Shown here: positions 1-11,642 of the stretch, piece by piece
How positions within the stretch are numbered: the first letter of the stretch is position 1
Layout of the letters: every line of letters starts with the position of its first letter
Assembly: GCA_946803715.1 (NCBI GenBank)
Contig: CAMPET010000066.1
Coordinates: 144,828-208,827, forward strand
Direction of reading: 5' to 3'
From: Beroe ovata
Taxonomy: Eukaryota > Ctenophora > Nuda > Beroida > Beroidae
Length of the DNA: 64,000 bases
The notes under the pieces: model-generated
What the model was told of the DNA's origin: nothing
What the model saw: the letters and a program-made list of their open reading frames with translations, nothing else
Databases searched by the model: none
Made by a program: the position numbers and the translations under genes

Positions 1-2202
1 ACACACACACACACACCCATATTACTGTACAATATACATACGTCCCGAAAAGCATGAATACAACACTTGTAAACGGTTCGTGATATGACAAAGATCATGG
101 AAACGTGCAATGATAAATTGGATCCAGGGAGCTTGTCACGTGATCTGGAAGGTGTGTCACGTGTCATGTATAAACGGTAACCATGACGACGCTCTGACGT
201 GCTGTATGGGGACCCACACGAAGACACAGAGTCACGTGTCTTTGCAGGAACGCGCGCAAGAGAGAGGGACGATTAATTCCGACTAAATATGTCCATGCAC
301 AAAGCGCATGCAGCATTCCAATTATAGATATCTGTCTTGCAGCAGCGTGAGATGTCACTTTTGTTGAGCAAGCAATCAACATGCCTCAAGAAGTTTAATT
401 TATATGAGTTTCGATCAAATGTAAATGTCTCAAGAATAAGGTTCATGAAAAAAGAATGTTTTGGTCACAAATAAATGGTTGGGAATATCAAAAACCCATC
501 AGGATGAGGAATGTTCATCTCAGCGATACCACAAACACGACGATAGTACCTCAATAATTTGGTCCTGAATAAAAGCACCTAACAATACCACACAGACCTA
601 ATGGCAACCCATATTAGAATTGCCACCTTTTAGCACATAACAATTAATGCAGAGCTGTGTTATTGCTGTGAGCAGCCACTGTTCTGAACCATCAACGTGC
701 ACACAATTGGCCGCCCTCAGTTGTGCACCTTTAACAGTGCTAAAGTGCATAGTGGTTGGTGCTCATTGTTTGGTGTGTGATATTACACCCAAACTACGAT
801 TTCTATGAGAGTGCCATAGCAATCTCCCTGGACCCCGATATACAACAGTATTCACTGCCGAATGCTACCCATAAACCATGATAAGGGATATGAAAGATGG
901 GAGTTTACATCATCCAGGCAATGCGGTACGCGTCCTTAAATCCAGAATGCTCAAATATGCTTTTTATCAGAAACACACAGGGACCCGGGACAATGGTCCC
1001 TAGGCGGCATGCAACACTGATGCAGACAGGATGTAACAAAGGATGTTACACAGTTAGGATGTTACAGTACTAAACAAAATGTCACACAGGATGTAACACA
1101 GAATGTTGCACAGGATGTAACATAGGATGTGACATGTCATGATGTGAGAAGGTGTGTTTGAGTATCCGCTATTACAACTTTATAAATCCAGGGGTAATTC
1201 AGAAACAGCTACAGAACAACACTCAGGAGTAGAAGGTGACCGATTGATGATCCCTAATACCACGAATTCTGTCACATAGTGACATTTGAACTGGTATGAT
1301 TCACTGTGCATTTCAAATTCATATTCCCCTTACCCGCCCTTATAACGGCTACTATATACTAACTCAGCTACAATCTTGGTCATTTGCCAATTGCCAGGAC
1401 TATTCATCTCGTCATCTCGAAACAAACAACTAACATCACATCATACAGGTAAAATCCATAGCTCAGGGTAAAATATAATGGACCAGTCGATAAATGCACC
1501 CCGTTGCACCCCCCACATTCCCAGTTTCTCATAATTGTACGTACGCTATTAATCAAACTTAAAAACTAACCTTGCAGGAGATATGGTGGACATTGCTGAT
1601 ATCTGATTACCGTAAAGCTGATTCCATGGGTAACTAGCGCTCATATACGGTACAACAGCAATTGGAATCCTTTGTGAACAGGGAAGTTGTACCAACACTG
1701 TCAGTATCAGCTGCGTGTCTTCATGAGACATGGCTACAACAGTGAGAGATCATAAACAGAGACATTGGGAACCGATAATAGGAAAGGATTTGGAATGAGG
1801 TATGAAGAATGAGAGTCGCTTAATATCGGAAATGGAACAAAATTGCACGAAAAAATACATTCTGACGGAAGAAATAGATCTTTCTGGACAAATACATTTA
1901 AAATTACACATTATTAAATCATGAAATACATACCACGTGTTTGTTTTGATTTTATTACTGAAAATAACTGATTTTATTACTGAAAAATGACTCGTTGAAT
2001 TTCTGAAATCTCTTTCAGGAAACCCTTTAAAATAACTTTTGAAAGAAAAAACACAAAAATTTGAAAAGTTATCTAAACAGATACGGCCTACCAGCTCACA
2101 AGTGATTTGTGAAAATGGCGTTCTCTGAGCACACCAAACACACACACACACAGTACACACCCAGACACACACACACACACACAACCAGGAGTGAGACTGT
2201 TT
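1..2202. other. No supported gene; leading CA tract and degenerate repeats
   Basis: I see no recognisable protein here. The window opens with a short CA microsatellite. Positions 1015-1140 hold a degenerate tandem repeat built on a 'caggatgtaaca'-like unit. A short minus-strand open stretch (1731-1611) begins with ATG and ends at a plausible GTAATC donor, so it could be the first exon of an unknown gene, but no partner exon was found. Two CA/GT tracts near 2139-2182 follow the gelsolin stop codon. Confidence 0.5.
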
Positions 2203-5200
2203 TCACCATGACAGTTCCTTGTGTAGCTGTTGGGCGGAGTGCTGGCCCACAACTGTAATGGGAGTACAGAAGCGACCACTAGACCCTTGCAGATAGGTCG
2301 ATGCGTATGACATCCCATTCTTCTTCTCGGCGTCCGATGATCCTGTGGATTACATGCCATCTTCATTGAATTCCTCATAACCCGACAATAATCGGACCTT
2401 CAAGAATTAAGCGCTCTTGGAATTGCGACTTCTTTCGGACATGAATTTAAAGAAAGCCTGGAAGAATTGCTCTCAATCGCGAATTCGAATCTCGGAACAG
2501 CCATGACCTGCACATGTGAGGACGCGCTTACCTTCACCGATCCAGACATATACATGAGTTCCAACATCGATGATGAATACATCCTGTGGATCAAGCAGTT
2601 CCTTGCTGATCACTTCATCCTCTGGAGTGATGTCACACATCTTTATCTCACCGTCTGCATCGCTCAGCTGCATCAGAGGAATAGGAGTTGATCAGAGGAA
2701 TAGGAGTTCATTCCTCGATATATTCCAACATATATCGTGGAATGTTGCTCGAATTCAAGAATCGAAGAGGTGGCGGTTAGTAAAGTGGAGAGAGAAAGAA
2801 CAACATACAAAAGTGTCAACAAAGTCACGATATGAATTGCGAGTGTACCGACCCTCAGAATTCGTCTATGAGACCCCTCCACAAATCCCTCATCCTCACT
2901 TTCAGATTCGTCACACGACGTGTCCTTCAATATCTGAAACAGTGAAACATACCCGCACGGTAGTCATGACAACCCGCAACAAACCCGCACGCATTGAAAC
3001 CCGTGACATTGATCCATGCATACCCGCATGATATCTTCGTTGGTGGTAGGATCCCCGTCCTCCACTTCTACCTTTGGCTTACCATTTCTCTCCTCGCGGA
3101 GCTTGTTCACGTATTGCATCGCGGCTATCTGGGAATAGAGGAGAATAGCGATCGTACTATACATAATTGCACATTGTACAATGAACCTAGTATGTAACCT
3201 TGTACCTAGTAGGTACCTAGTAGGTAACCATATAGGTAACCTACTACATGTACAACATGTACAATGTACATTGTATACGAATGTACATTGCGCATGTTAA
3301 TAAGGGTAAGCCTCGATATAAATCGGACCAATGTCACCAAATCATACTTGATACTCACAAGCACGATAATATGATACTGCTGCTACTCACTCTCTCATCT
3401 TTGTCACAATTGAACCCGTTGATCTGGTATATCATCATGCCAGCATCGAGTACAAAGACATCCTCATCATTCAGCTTCTGTCTCGCCAATGTAACCTCTT
3501 TCGAAACTGTGTCTTTGAGTGATGTACCTGAGAGAGAGAGAGCCATGCATTCTCCGTCACAAACAACGTGCCAAACACGGAGTCTTTCCTTGTTGGGAAA
3601 AGTCAAGTTTCTTGCTCAGTTAAAACAAGCTTGTGATAAACATACGTATACATCTCGATATCATGTACCGTGGAAATGAAGGAGTCTCGGGGAGTATTCC
3701 TCTGGTTTAACATGTCTAAACCCAGAATCAGCTCCTCCTTTGAGGTACGTGATTCCGTTCACGAAGTATGATTTGAACAAACACGATTCATGACCTTGTA
3801 CCTGAGGTGGAACCAAAACCCTCGCACTCTGTCCCAACACTGCCCTCGAGACCCAAGTCTGAAATCCTAATTAAAGTTTGAAATCCCAATTCAAATCAAA
3901 ATCAACACGAACCTCACGGTGTTGCACAGGTTTGTCATCATGGAATGTATCTAGTTCGACTGTCTTGTACGCGGCAGTCCCATACTCGTCCTGGGTAGAA
4001 TACTTGCCTATCCAGAAGTGTACGTCGTAGAGGAGGGCGTCAGTGTCTTCATCCCTGCCGGAGAGCAACAGTGTCAGAGAGAGCCACATTTGGTTGCGAG
4101 GCTTGAGCAACTTTTCAAATGAGCAACATGTTGATAATCTGAGAGAATAGGAGTGCTAGGGCTACCTATTAACTGGGGTGTTCGTATACCACTTACTTGT
4201 AAGTGTTTAGAATGATGTAGGAGTCGCCGTCAAAAAACTTTCCGTGATCGTCTACAGGCCACCTCTGAACCTTGAAACTGACAATTCTCCATATTTCCAA
4301 ACCTACTTTTGTACCTGAAGATGGTTCATTACATCCTAAATTACTGATTGCTGGGTTGCTATATAATCTGTTGCTCAACCTGAAAGCCGATAATAATTGA
4401 TCACAATGACTGCAAAGTCATCTTTCAATCAATTACCAGAGTTTCTCCAGGCAGGTTCACTTTCGGCTGCCTCTTTCTTGACTTGCTTCTCGGTGTCAGA
4501 TCCGAAGAGGGCGAGATTTGAGTCCTTCCAATCAAACTGCTCTTTCCTCGTCTTAGTCGTCATGGTAACTGGGAGGACGCCGTCATGATGAGCACGAGAA
4601 TGAGAATAAGAATAAGAATGAGAGGTTGATGATCATGAGAATGAGCCTGAATTTTCATTTTGATTAGAAATTGGATTAACAGATTTGAATTGGATTTATA
4701 GTGTCACTTTTTCACGTCCTTATCTGATCTCTTGACCAGACCCACGTGGTGCAATAAACACGTGGTGAACAAACACGTGGTGAACAAACACGTGGTGAAT
4801 AAACACTAACTATATATGCCGGAAAATAATCATTTACGATGCATGAACATTGAACACATTACAAAAAGCAAAATTGACTAAAAATGCTAAAAATTGACTA
4901 TAAAGCAAATGCTAGCTATATAATTTTCAAAATATACGCCTGTTTTAGACTGCATATAGTTATACGATGGCAACTGACCAATGAGCCTTGTTTATGTGTT
5001 ATGTTAGCTATTACCTATTAGCTGCATCATAACAATGGAAGTAAATTGAAAACTCAGATACACATTTTGTAGAGAAACTCATTCATTGTGTGTGGCCTGA
5101 TCAAATTGAAACCATGCAATATGGAACACAATCAGCAGAAGTGAATGCTTGGCTTCTTTGCAAAGACCACCAAACTAAATCAGGCAAATTGAGAAGCAGG

Positions 5201-5790
5201 GGCGATATAACTGAGTTTAGATAGTGACATTACATTATACTACAGTTTGTTCACTTCCTAACCCAACTCATTTGACTAAAGTCCGGTTTCATCTCAATGA
5301 TAGTCATACTGATAGCGATATCACCAGTAGTTCAACAGAAACCCGTTTATGTGTGTGCACTGTGCAGTGTGCTCAATGTGCTAAAATCCATCATACGGTC
5401 GAGAAGCAAAGGCAAAATATACCATTAGCGTGTGTGTGTTGCTCAATAGGCAGCAACAAAATCAATTAAACCATAAATTGACACACCACTCTTGTAGCGG
5501 TTCAGGTAGTACGATGATTTATATGATCAACAACAACAACGCATCGCTTCGCTGTTAGTGACGAAATTGTACAGTTCCTATTGTGAAATATCGTCAAAAC
5601 AAGTGGCGAACACCCTAACACACAATTTCTTACCGTGTTGGGTGAGAGTGTACGCGGGCTTCTCCCCCTGCTCCTTCATCAAGACAGACTTCTCCTCGTC
5701 ACGTGGTTCATCATCCTCATCGTGACGTGACCCCCGGGTACATGATTCCCAGCACCCGAGCCCGAGCCCGAATCGTCTCCACCAACTCAT
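2203..5790 (-). CDS. Gelsolin/severin-like actin-binding protein, three gelsolin domains
   Basis: Predicted Ca-dependent actin filament severing/capping protein of the short (three-repeat) invertebrate gelsolin type. Ten minus-strand exons join with consistent phases: 5790-5634, 4568-4437, 4314-4197, 4054-3913, 3801-3669, 3614-3391, 3128-3024, 2933-2853, 2667-2532 and 2342-2203, about 455 aa. Exon 2 encodes '[20 protein letters not shown]', the typical start of domain 1. Domain 1 continues with '[13 protein letters not shown]' and '[20 protein letters not shown]', then '[13 protein letters not shown]'. Domain 2 shows '[20 protein letters not shown]'. The linker is '[20 protein letters not shown]'. 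Domain 3 shows '[10 protein letters not shown]', '[20 protein letters not shown]' and '[17 protein letters not shown]'. The first exon, with an acidic N-terminus, is the least certain; translation could instead start at the ATG at 4563. About 20 residues before '[12 protein letters not shown]' may be an unspliced remnant. Confidence 0.88.
4741..4806. repeat. Tandem repeat carrying CACGTG E-box in each unit
   Basis: About four copies of a 16-17 bp unit of the form 'aacacgtggtgaacaaac' lie just upstream of gelsolin coding exon 2, inside the predicted first intron. Each copy contains the palindromic E-box CACGTG. This would be close upstream of the promoter if the gene actually starts at 4563. 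Regulatory function is inference only. Confidence 0.6.
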
Positions 5791-5799
5791 ATCCTGATG

Positions 5800-8700
5800 A
5801 GGTGGAATGTGTGGATTAATGAGGTTTCAGTGGCAGCCAAGTTGGGGTGGGTTGTGGGGATTAATGAGGTTTCGGTGGCAGCCAAGTTGATCTACCACAT
5901 TGGAGAACTCAGTGATCAGTATAAAATGTTCTACAACAATTTCACAGGTTAAGGTCCAAATATTTTGCGGCATGAGATTTGAGAAAATATCTGTGCATCG
6001 ATCAGGATACATCTCGTAACTTCGATTCTCAGTTTTACCTTTCGAACTTTATTACGTCTTTATCTGCAGTGCGCCATCTCCACGCTTTCAACCTCCTAAA
6101 ACGGAAAATTGGGATTCTGGAAGAGGGAATATGAACTGGTATTATGATCAGCAATCCTATACGCAGAGAACAATACGAGCCAAACACAGGAACACTTGAA
6201 ACACGTGTTACAAAGGGAGAGGCACTGTTTGTTATTAGCCAAGGCTTACCATGTGTGTGTGTGTGTGAGTGTGTGTTTATCAGTGCTTTAGTGCTTATAC
6301 TCGATAGCATAACGCCGTTCTTGGGTGTGGACACACACACACACACACCCTGGTCTATTAGTCACAGTGAATTCAAGTCACTGTTCCAGTGTACTACAGT
6401 CCATGTTGAGAAAGTCTATCTCCAATCGGATAGTCCACACTTAGTCCACGTCCACACAGTAATAGGTACAACAGCTGTGTCCACCATAGCTATCATAGCT
6501 CGTCTACACGCCTTATTGTAGACAAGGTTAACACGGGTTTTATAATTGGAATAGGATAATCACATGGTGGTGTCAAAAGTTGATAATACTTGTAGCCAAT
6601 TGGTTGGTTACCAGTGGTTACCAACCAATGACTGGTCACCCGAAACCACTGGTCGGAACAACGGAACAATGGTACCAATGTTCAGACTTCAGATTGGCGC
6701 CGTCTGTCTCCATGAATGGGACCACAAGTCCCGACTCATAATTGACCATAATAGCAACAGTTGTTATCACACCACACAAACAATGAGCACACAAACAATG
6801 AGCACATCGTGTTCAGTGTTCACAGGGTGGACACTATGGCGAATATTATACTGCTGTCCGGAGAACAATGCGGTAACACTAACTAAACCGAGTATAGCAA
6901 GACAATATACATAGGTCATTGGCAAACTCAAAACTCATCACTTTTGACTGTCTGAGATCACTTCTAGCATATTCATAGCATACTTATTCAGTTATATTCG
7001 AGGAACAAACCAAATACCCCATTTGATCATATTATTCATGATTATTTTGTGCTACGCCGTCGGTTTCTTTCCTTAGCTCGGAAATCTGTTTATTACTGCA
7101 GTTTGTAGGAAATTGTATGATTATTGATATTCGAGCGCGAATCACTGCGATCGCCTTGCTTTGGCAGCTTATTCATCATGAGTGACGTGACGCGTGAGTC
7201 ACGACTAGTTGGAGTCGTCATGAATAATTCTGTAGGGGTAGCTGTACAACTGCTAAGTGCTAGTGGACAATTGGACAATTGTCCGAGGACAGACCCGATC
7301 ATTACCATTCCTCGGATCCAGTTATGGTGTCCACAGCACAAAGTGAGGTTATTTCTCATTTACTCATTTGGGTAAGATCTTCGTGCCTCATCTCCCTGCC
7401 CAGTGCCCATTCCAATTCGATGGTAAATTTTATCGAGGTTCTATAATATTGGGGTTCTATATCGGGGTTCTAATAACATTAACAGCCATGGCCTATGGTT
7501 TGAAATGTAGTGACGGTAGCTTGTTATTGCTTCACTTGACGTGTCTTTCGATAAATTGAATAATTGACAAAATAATTGTTACTCTGACTCACAACAAGCT
7601 GTGACCCCGTGTGCTATAGGTCACACGGGGTCACACTCACTGTTTCGAGGTCGTGTGTAATTGGACAGCTACACAATATGCCAGGTGCAGTAGTCGAGAA
7701 GTAGTTGAACTATTAGGTCAGATGAAATCTAATTTTAATAAGTCACGTAGAAAACATTGCATATCGTACAGTTCCTTCTCACATTTCTCCTGTAATTGCA
7801 TTTGATTCTATGTGATGATGATGCGTTATATAGCAGAAAGTAAATATCATTTGGGCGTTGGTACTATAGCCGCCATCACACTTGATCCCACGTGTTATTT
7901 CACTTGTTTTCTATAGAACTCGATGTACCGCAATACTGTCCCAGCTGTGAAAGTCGCATGAACCATCTCCACTTCATACTGTGCATCAAACCCATGACGG
8001 CACAACGAGGGAGCAGTTTGCTGCGCGCGCGCAATAATTTGTGCCGCAGATCGCGGAGCCATTATCTTATTTCGCCGTTGTGAGCTCTCATCATCGTTTT
8101 AATCGTTCAAATCGTATCTTAATCGTGACCAGTATCTCATGTTCTTTTTACTTCTCCAATAGAGAATGGTATTTTTGGAGAAGGGTTCCCAAATATCAAA
8201 ACTGATTTCTGGAAAACTTTTGGATCTGCCTTGATTCTCGATGGCGAATCCTCTTCACAATACTCACCAGATGGTGATTGACCAACTAGTTGACTCGACC
8301 AATTAACAATAAGATACGATGCTGAAAGTGCCTGCAAATTCGGGACCCATTCCCAGAAATACCATTCTCTATTGCGAATCAGCTCTCCCATCCCCATGGG
8401 CGATCATTCACACAGGGACCCGGGTGTTTGGAAGATACTAAACAATTTTCTTAATATAATGATCTCCGAATTTTATAATCAGTACAATGAGACCAATGTA
8501 ATGAGTCGAGGGGCACCTCCTATCTATCCTCATTGTATTCAATAAAGAGGATAGAGCTGAATTGAGGGGTGAAACATGAATATATTCATATTCCTCGGTT
8601 CGGACGTCATTCATTGAAATGGACGATTCACGATAGCGCATCACAAAGACGGATAATGATCAATATGGTGATTAAAGGGAGGGATCATCCTGATCCACTG

Positions 8701-9073
8701 ACCAGTGTAAACAATTATTCTGGACANTTGGTTTCACACTTCACAGATCTCTTTTGCTGATCGGTTTCACAGATCGGTTTCACGGATTGGTTCCACACGA
8801 TGTTTGCCCGCAAATTGTTGTTTAACTTCGTCTATGTAATTTGCACTGGACAAATCAGTTTAACGTCAATGTGCTTCCTGTCAGATAGCATGTGCTATCA
8901 CAACACCCTGATAGTAAACATCACCGCGTACTTGACTAATATAAGCATATCTATATCCGTTTGTATGAAACTCTATGATAATGTTTCAAACTCGTAATTT
9001 TATGTCACTCCTATCTTCTCATCCAATCCTATCCTGTCATGACACTTGCATAGGATCTGAAACAGTCCATAAT
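5800..9073. other. No recognised gene; small duplications and one clear inverted repeat
   Basis: No domain is recognisable on either strand. A ~50-bp direct duplication ('aatgaggtttc..gtggcagccaagttg') sits at 5815-5890. GT/CA tracts occur at 6251-6275 and 6329-6347. A minus-strand stretch at 8397-8270 is open and ends at a plausible GTGAGT donor, so an unrecognised exon is possible. An N at 8727 marks an assembly join. Simple motif repeats ('cggtttcacagat', 'cttgcattaga') appear from 8720 and again just before the next gene. Confidence 0.45.
7600..7635. repeat. Perfect 14-bp inverted repeat
   Basis: Arms TGTGACCCCGTGTG (7600-7613) and CACACGGGGTCACA (7622-7635) flank an 8-nt spacer. The arms are perfectly complementary. 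No gene is adjacent. It could be a dimeric protein-binding site or a short cruciform or hairpin, but I see nothing that decides between these. Confidence 0.7.
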
Positions 9074-10906
9074 ATGATGATGGTGCCAACTACTCAGATT
9101 CTGATTACATCTCTTTGTCTACTACTACCCACTACACAAGGTACCCCATAAAAGAGTGAAAATCATTTTTAAGCGGAGAAAGAATTTGGTCCCATTGCAT
9201 TTGCAGCATCGGCCAGAGGCTACTCTTAATGCAGGCTATTCTTAATGCAGGTCTGCTAGTGTGCGTTGGGCTAACACCGGGCTGACGTACATTGTCGCCA
9301 TCGCTCTAGACCTGCATTAGATTAAGACTTGCATTAGATTTAGACTTGCATTAGACTAGAACCAGTGCCATGTGAGCAACATACACTTTCAATGAAAAAC
9401 TTGCAATACAAGCGATTTTGTGTGTGTGAACGAAATCCGTTCATGACAGGTGAAACTTGCACTCTGATACATCATGGCTGTTGGAAAGATGGTAGCGATA
9501 GGGCAATTGATGGAGGTAAACGCTCCTTTGATAAAAGCAGACCAAAAGAGGGGTGCAGAGCCGTGGCGGAGAGTCTCGGCTTCACCTGGTTTGGCGTAGA
9601 GAGCTCTGACGAATGTTTCACATCGGCAAATGCAGAATATACCTACCAGAAACATGGGTCAGAAGATAATTGCAACAATGGAATAGGGGGCCATTGGTCC
9701 ATGGATGTGTATGAGATAGTCTGTACACCAGGTATGCATTATTGAGGGCACAATCTCAGAAACTCTTTACTTCACTCATGTTACTTCACTCATGTTACTT
9801 CACTCATGTTACTTCTCTCATGAATCACATTTTTCCAGACAACTGCAATTTCCCCGGCACGTCCACGTGGCCTAACTTGGACCGCAATGTTCACACATCA
9901 TCCACTGTTCCTGTCGGTGATGAAGTTTCCATCACATGTGCTTCCACTTTTGAAAACAAGGGAGATACAACTGTCACTTGCACTAATACTGGATCCTTCA
10001 GAGGTAGCCCAGACTGCATGGCAATAAGTAAGTGAAACCCATGAATCGGCTCAAACTCCATATTAGAAATTCATCGGAGTGATATTTCCCGTAGCTCTAT
10101 TTTGTGGAATTTTTTATCCGGTATCCCATCCCAGCGGACTGCGTATTTCCGGATGATTCCACCTGGCAAAACCTAGATCGTACTGTTCACAACTATGGAT
10201 CAGTGCCAGTGGGTGAAACAATTCAAATTGTGTGTTCTTCCACTTTTGAAAACAAGGGAGATACAACTGTCACTTGCACTAACACTGGATCATTCAGTGG
10301 TATTCCAAACTGCATGGCAATAAGTAAGTGAAACCCATGAATCGGCTCAAACTCCATACCAGTGCAGATTCCAAATTAGAAATTCATCGGAGTGATATTT
10401 CCTATAGCTCTATTTTGTGGAATTTTTTATCCAGTATCCCATCGCAGCGGACTGCGTATTTCCGGATGATTCCACCTGGCAAAACCTAGATCGTACTGTT
10501 CACAGCTATGGATCAGTGCCAGTGGGCGACACAATTCAAATTGTGTGCGCAGTGAATCATGTTAATGATGGGAAAACGGATGTCAAATGTCAAAACACAG
10601 GGGATTTCACGGGATTCCCTACTTGCAGGGAAAAACGTTAGTCACATATTTAGCATTTTAGTTATAATAAATCAGCAACCATTCCGCAATGGCTTTATCA
10701 CCCGTTTCTCATCAGATGTCTGCTTATTCTCCGACGTTGATTGGGCGAATGTGGACTATCACCAGAGTCCAGCCTCTTTGGACGAAGGGCAGACCGATGA
10801 CTTGAAGTGTGAGTCGAAGCATGTGAATCTTGGAGATATTGAAGTCGAGTGCACAGTGGATGGATTCCTTGGTTATCCGGACTGTACCAAGATAGGTGAA
10901 TCGTGA
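9074..10906 (+). CDS. Secreted WSC-like domain plus four CCP/sushi modules
   Basis: Predicted secreted or cell-surface adhesion or recognition protein of about 368 aa. Exon 1 (9074-9140) is a signal peptide with the hydrophobic run 'QILITSLCLLL'. Exon 2 (9450-9731, 282 bp) encodes a Cys-rich module beginning 'HHGCWKDGSDRAIDGG' that resembles WSC-like modules of marine invertebrates. Exons 3-5 (9839-10027, 10135-10323, 10448-10636) are each exactly 189 bp and each encode one CCP-like module with Cys, Trp and Pro spacing such as 'DSTWQNLDRTVH' and 'NTGSFSGIPNC'. Exon 6 (10716-10895, or to the stop at 10904-10906) encodes a fourth, more divergent module. All introns are phase 1, the pattern expected of exon shuffling. 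Exons 4 and 5 and their introns are close duplicates. The last exon may instead splice on at GTGAAT after 10895, so the 3' end is provisional. Confidence 0.78.
9220..9362. repeat. Short arrays of 'aatgcaggtct' in both orientations
   Basis: The intron after the signal-peptide exon contains 'aatgcaggtct' on one side and several 'gacttgcattaga' copies in inverse orientation on the other. The same GC-rich vocabulary ('gcaggt', 'gccggt', 'ctaacg') recurs at 14020-14240 and 46597-46850. This suggests a dispersed degenerate repeat. Confidence 0.5.
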
Positions 10907-11642
10907 ACATGTTTTGTAATAACTTCTACAAATAACGGGTAAAGGCTATAGGTCTTCTCTAGTCTCTACCTGATTTTGTAGAATTCAAGCAGCTAATCAT
11001 TAGTGTTACCATATTGTCGAATATTCACCCGTCATATTCGATATCGAGCAACGAACTAATGTTTTCAAGCCGTTTGGGGCGACTTGAAAGCATTGTGTTA
11101 TTGTATTAAAGTTTGGTTTTTGTATCTACCACATGTCTCGACAACCAACATCAGTACACCTATCGGGTACAATACATAGCTCAGGCCTAGGTTACAACTA
11201 TCTTATTGTGGAGACTAGAGACAAAATCCTGATCTGATGGAAAAATACAAATCGGAGGTGAGTTATGGAACATGGAGATAAACAGTTTCCCTAACAAATG
11301 CATGTTTCATGTGTTACCCCCTCAATCACATAGTACTAACAAAATGTACACGTGTCAGGTGAATCACCTTACCGGGATATCCAGCATTCGCTCATCATAC
11401 ATGTCTGTCAGCATGAATATGTTGTCAGTTTCCAACTTCTCAACCTCTCCCCACAACCTGTCAACAGTTGTCAGTGAATCACGTCGCTAAGTGATATGGT
11501 GTTTCCATAGCAACACGCACCACAGCTCTGCACTCACCGCTCAATATCGCTCCTCAGAAGCTGGACCTCGCCTTTAAGCCACGAGTTTTGCTTGGCGACA
11601 GTTACTCGGATCTAGCAGTTGTATCGCTCTCTAATGAGGATC
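10726..11642. repeat. 0.92-kb tandem duplication, copy 1
   Basis: This segment begins inside the fourth CCP exon and runs to the N at 11643. It is repeated almost verbatim as copy 2. It contains the CCP exon on the plus strand and, at 11600-11360 on the minus strand, sequence matching two exons of the coiled-coil gene located at 14510-17893. The sequence 'gaatcacgtcgctaag' is shared with the intact gene and differs in copy 2. Confidence 0.9.

Noticed and set aside
1750-2184. 144-codon minus-strand frame after gelsolin
   Set aside because: Starts in a CA microsatellite and has no recognisable feature; it lies downstream of the gelsolin stop.
2407-2460. Alternative gelsolin terminal exon '[16 protein letters not shown]'
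   Set aside because: Has an acceptor-like TTCCAG, but the exon at 2342-2203 continues domain 3 properly in phase; the alternative may be a minor isoform at best.
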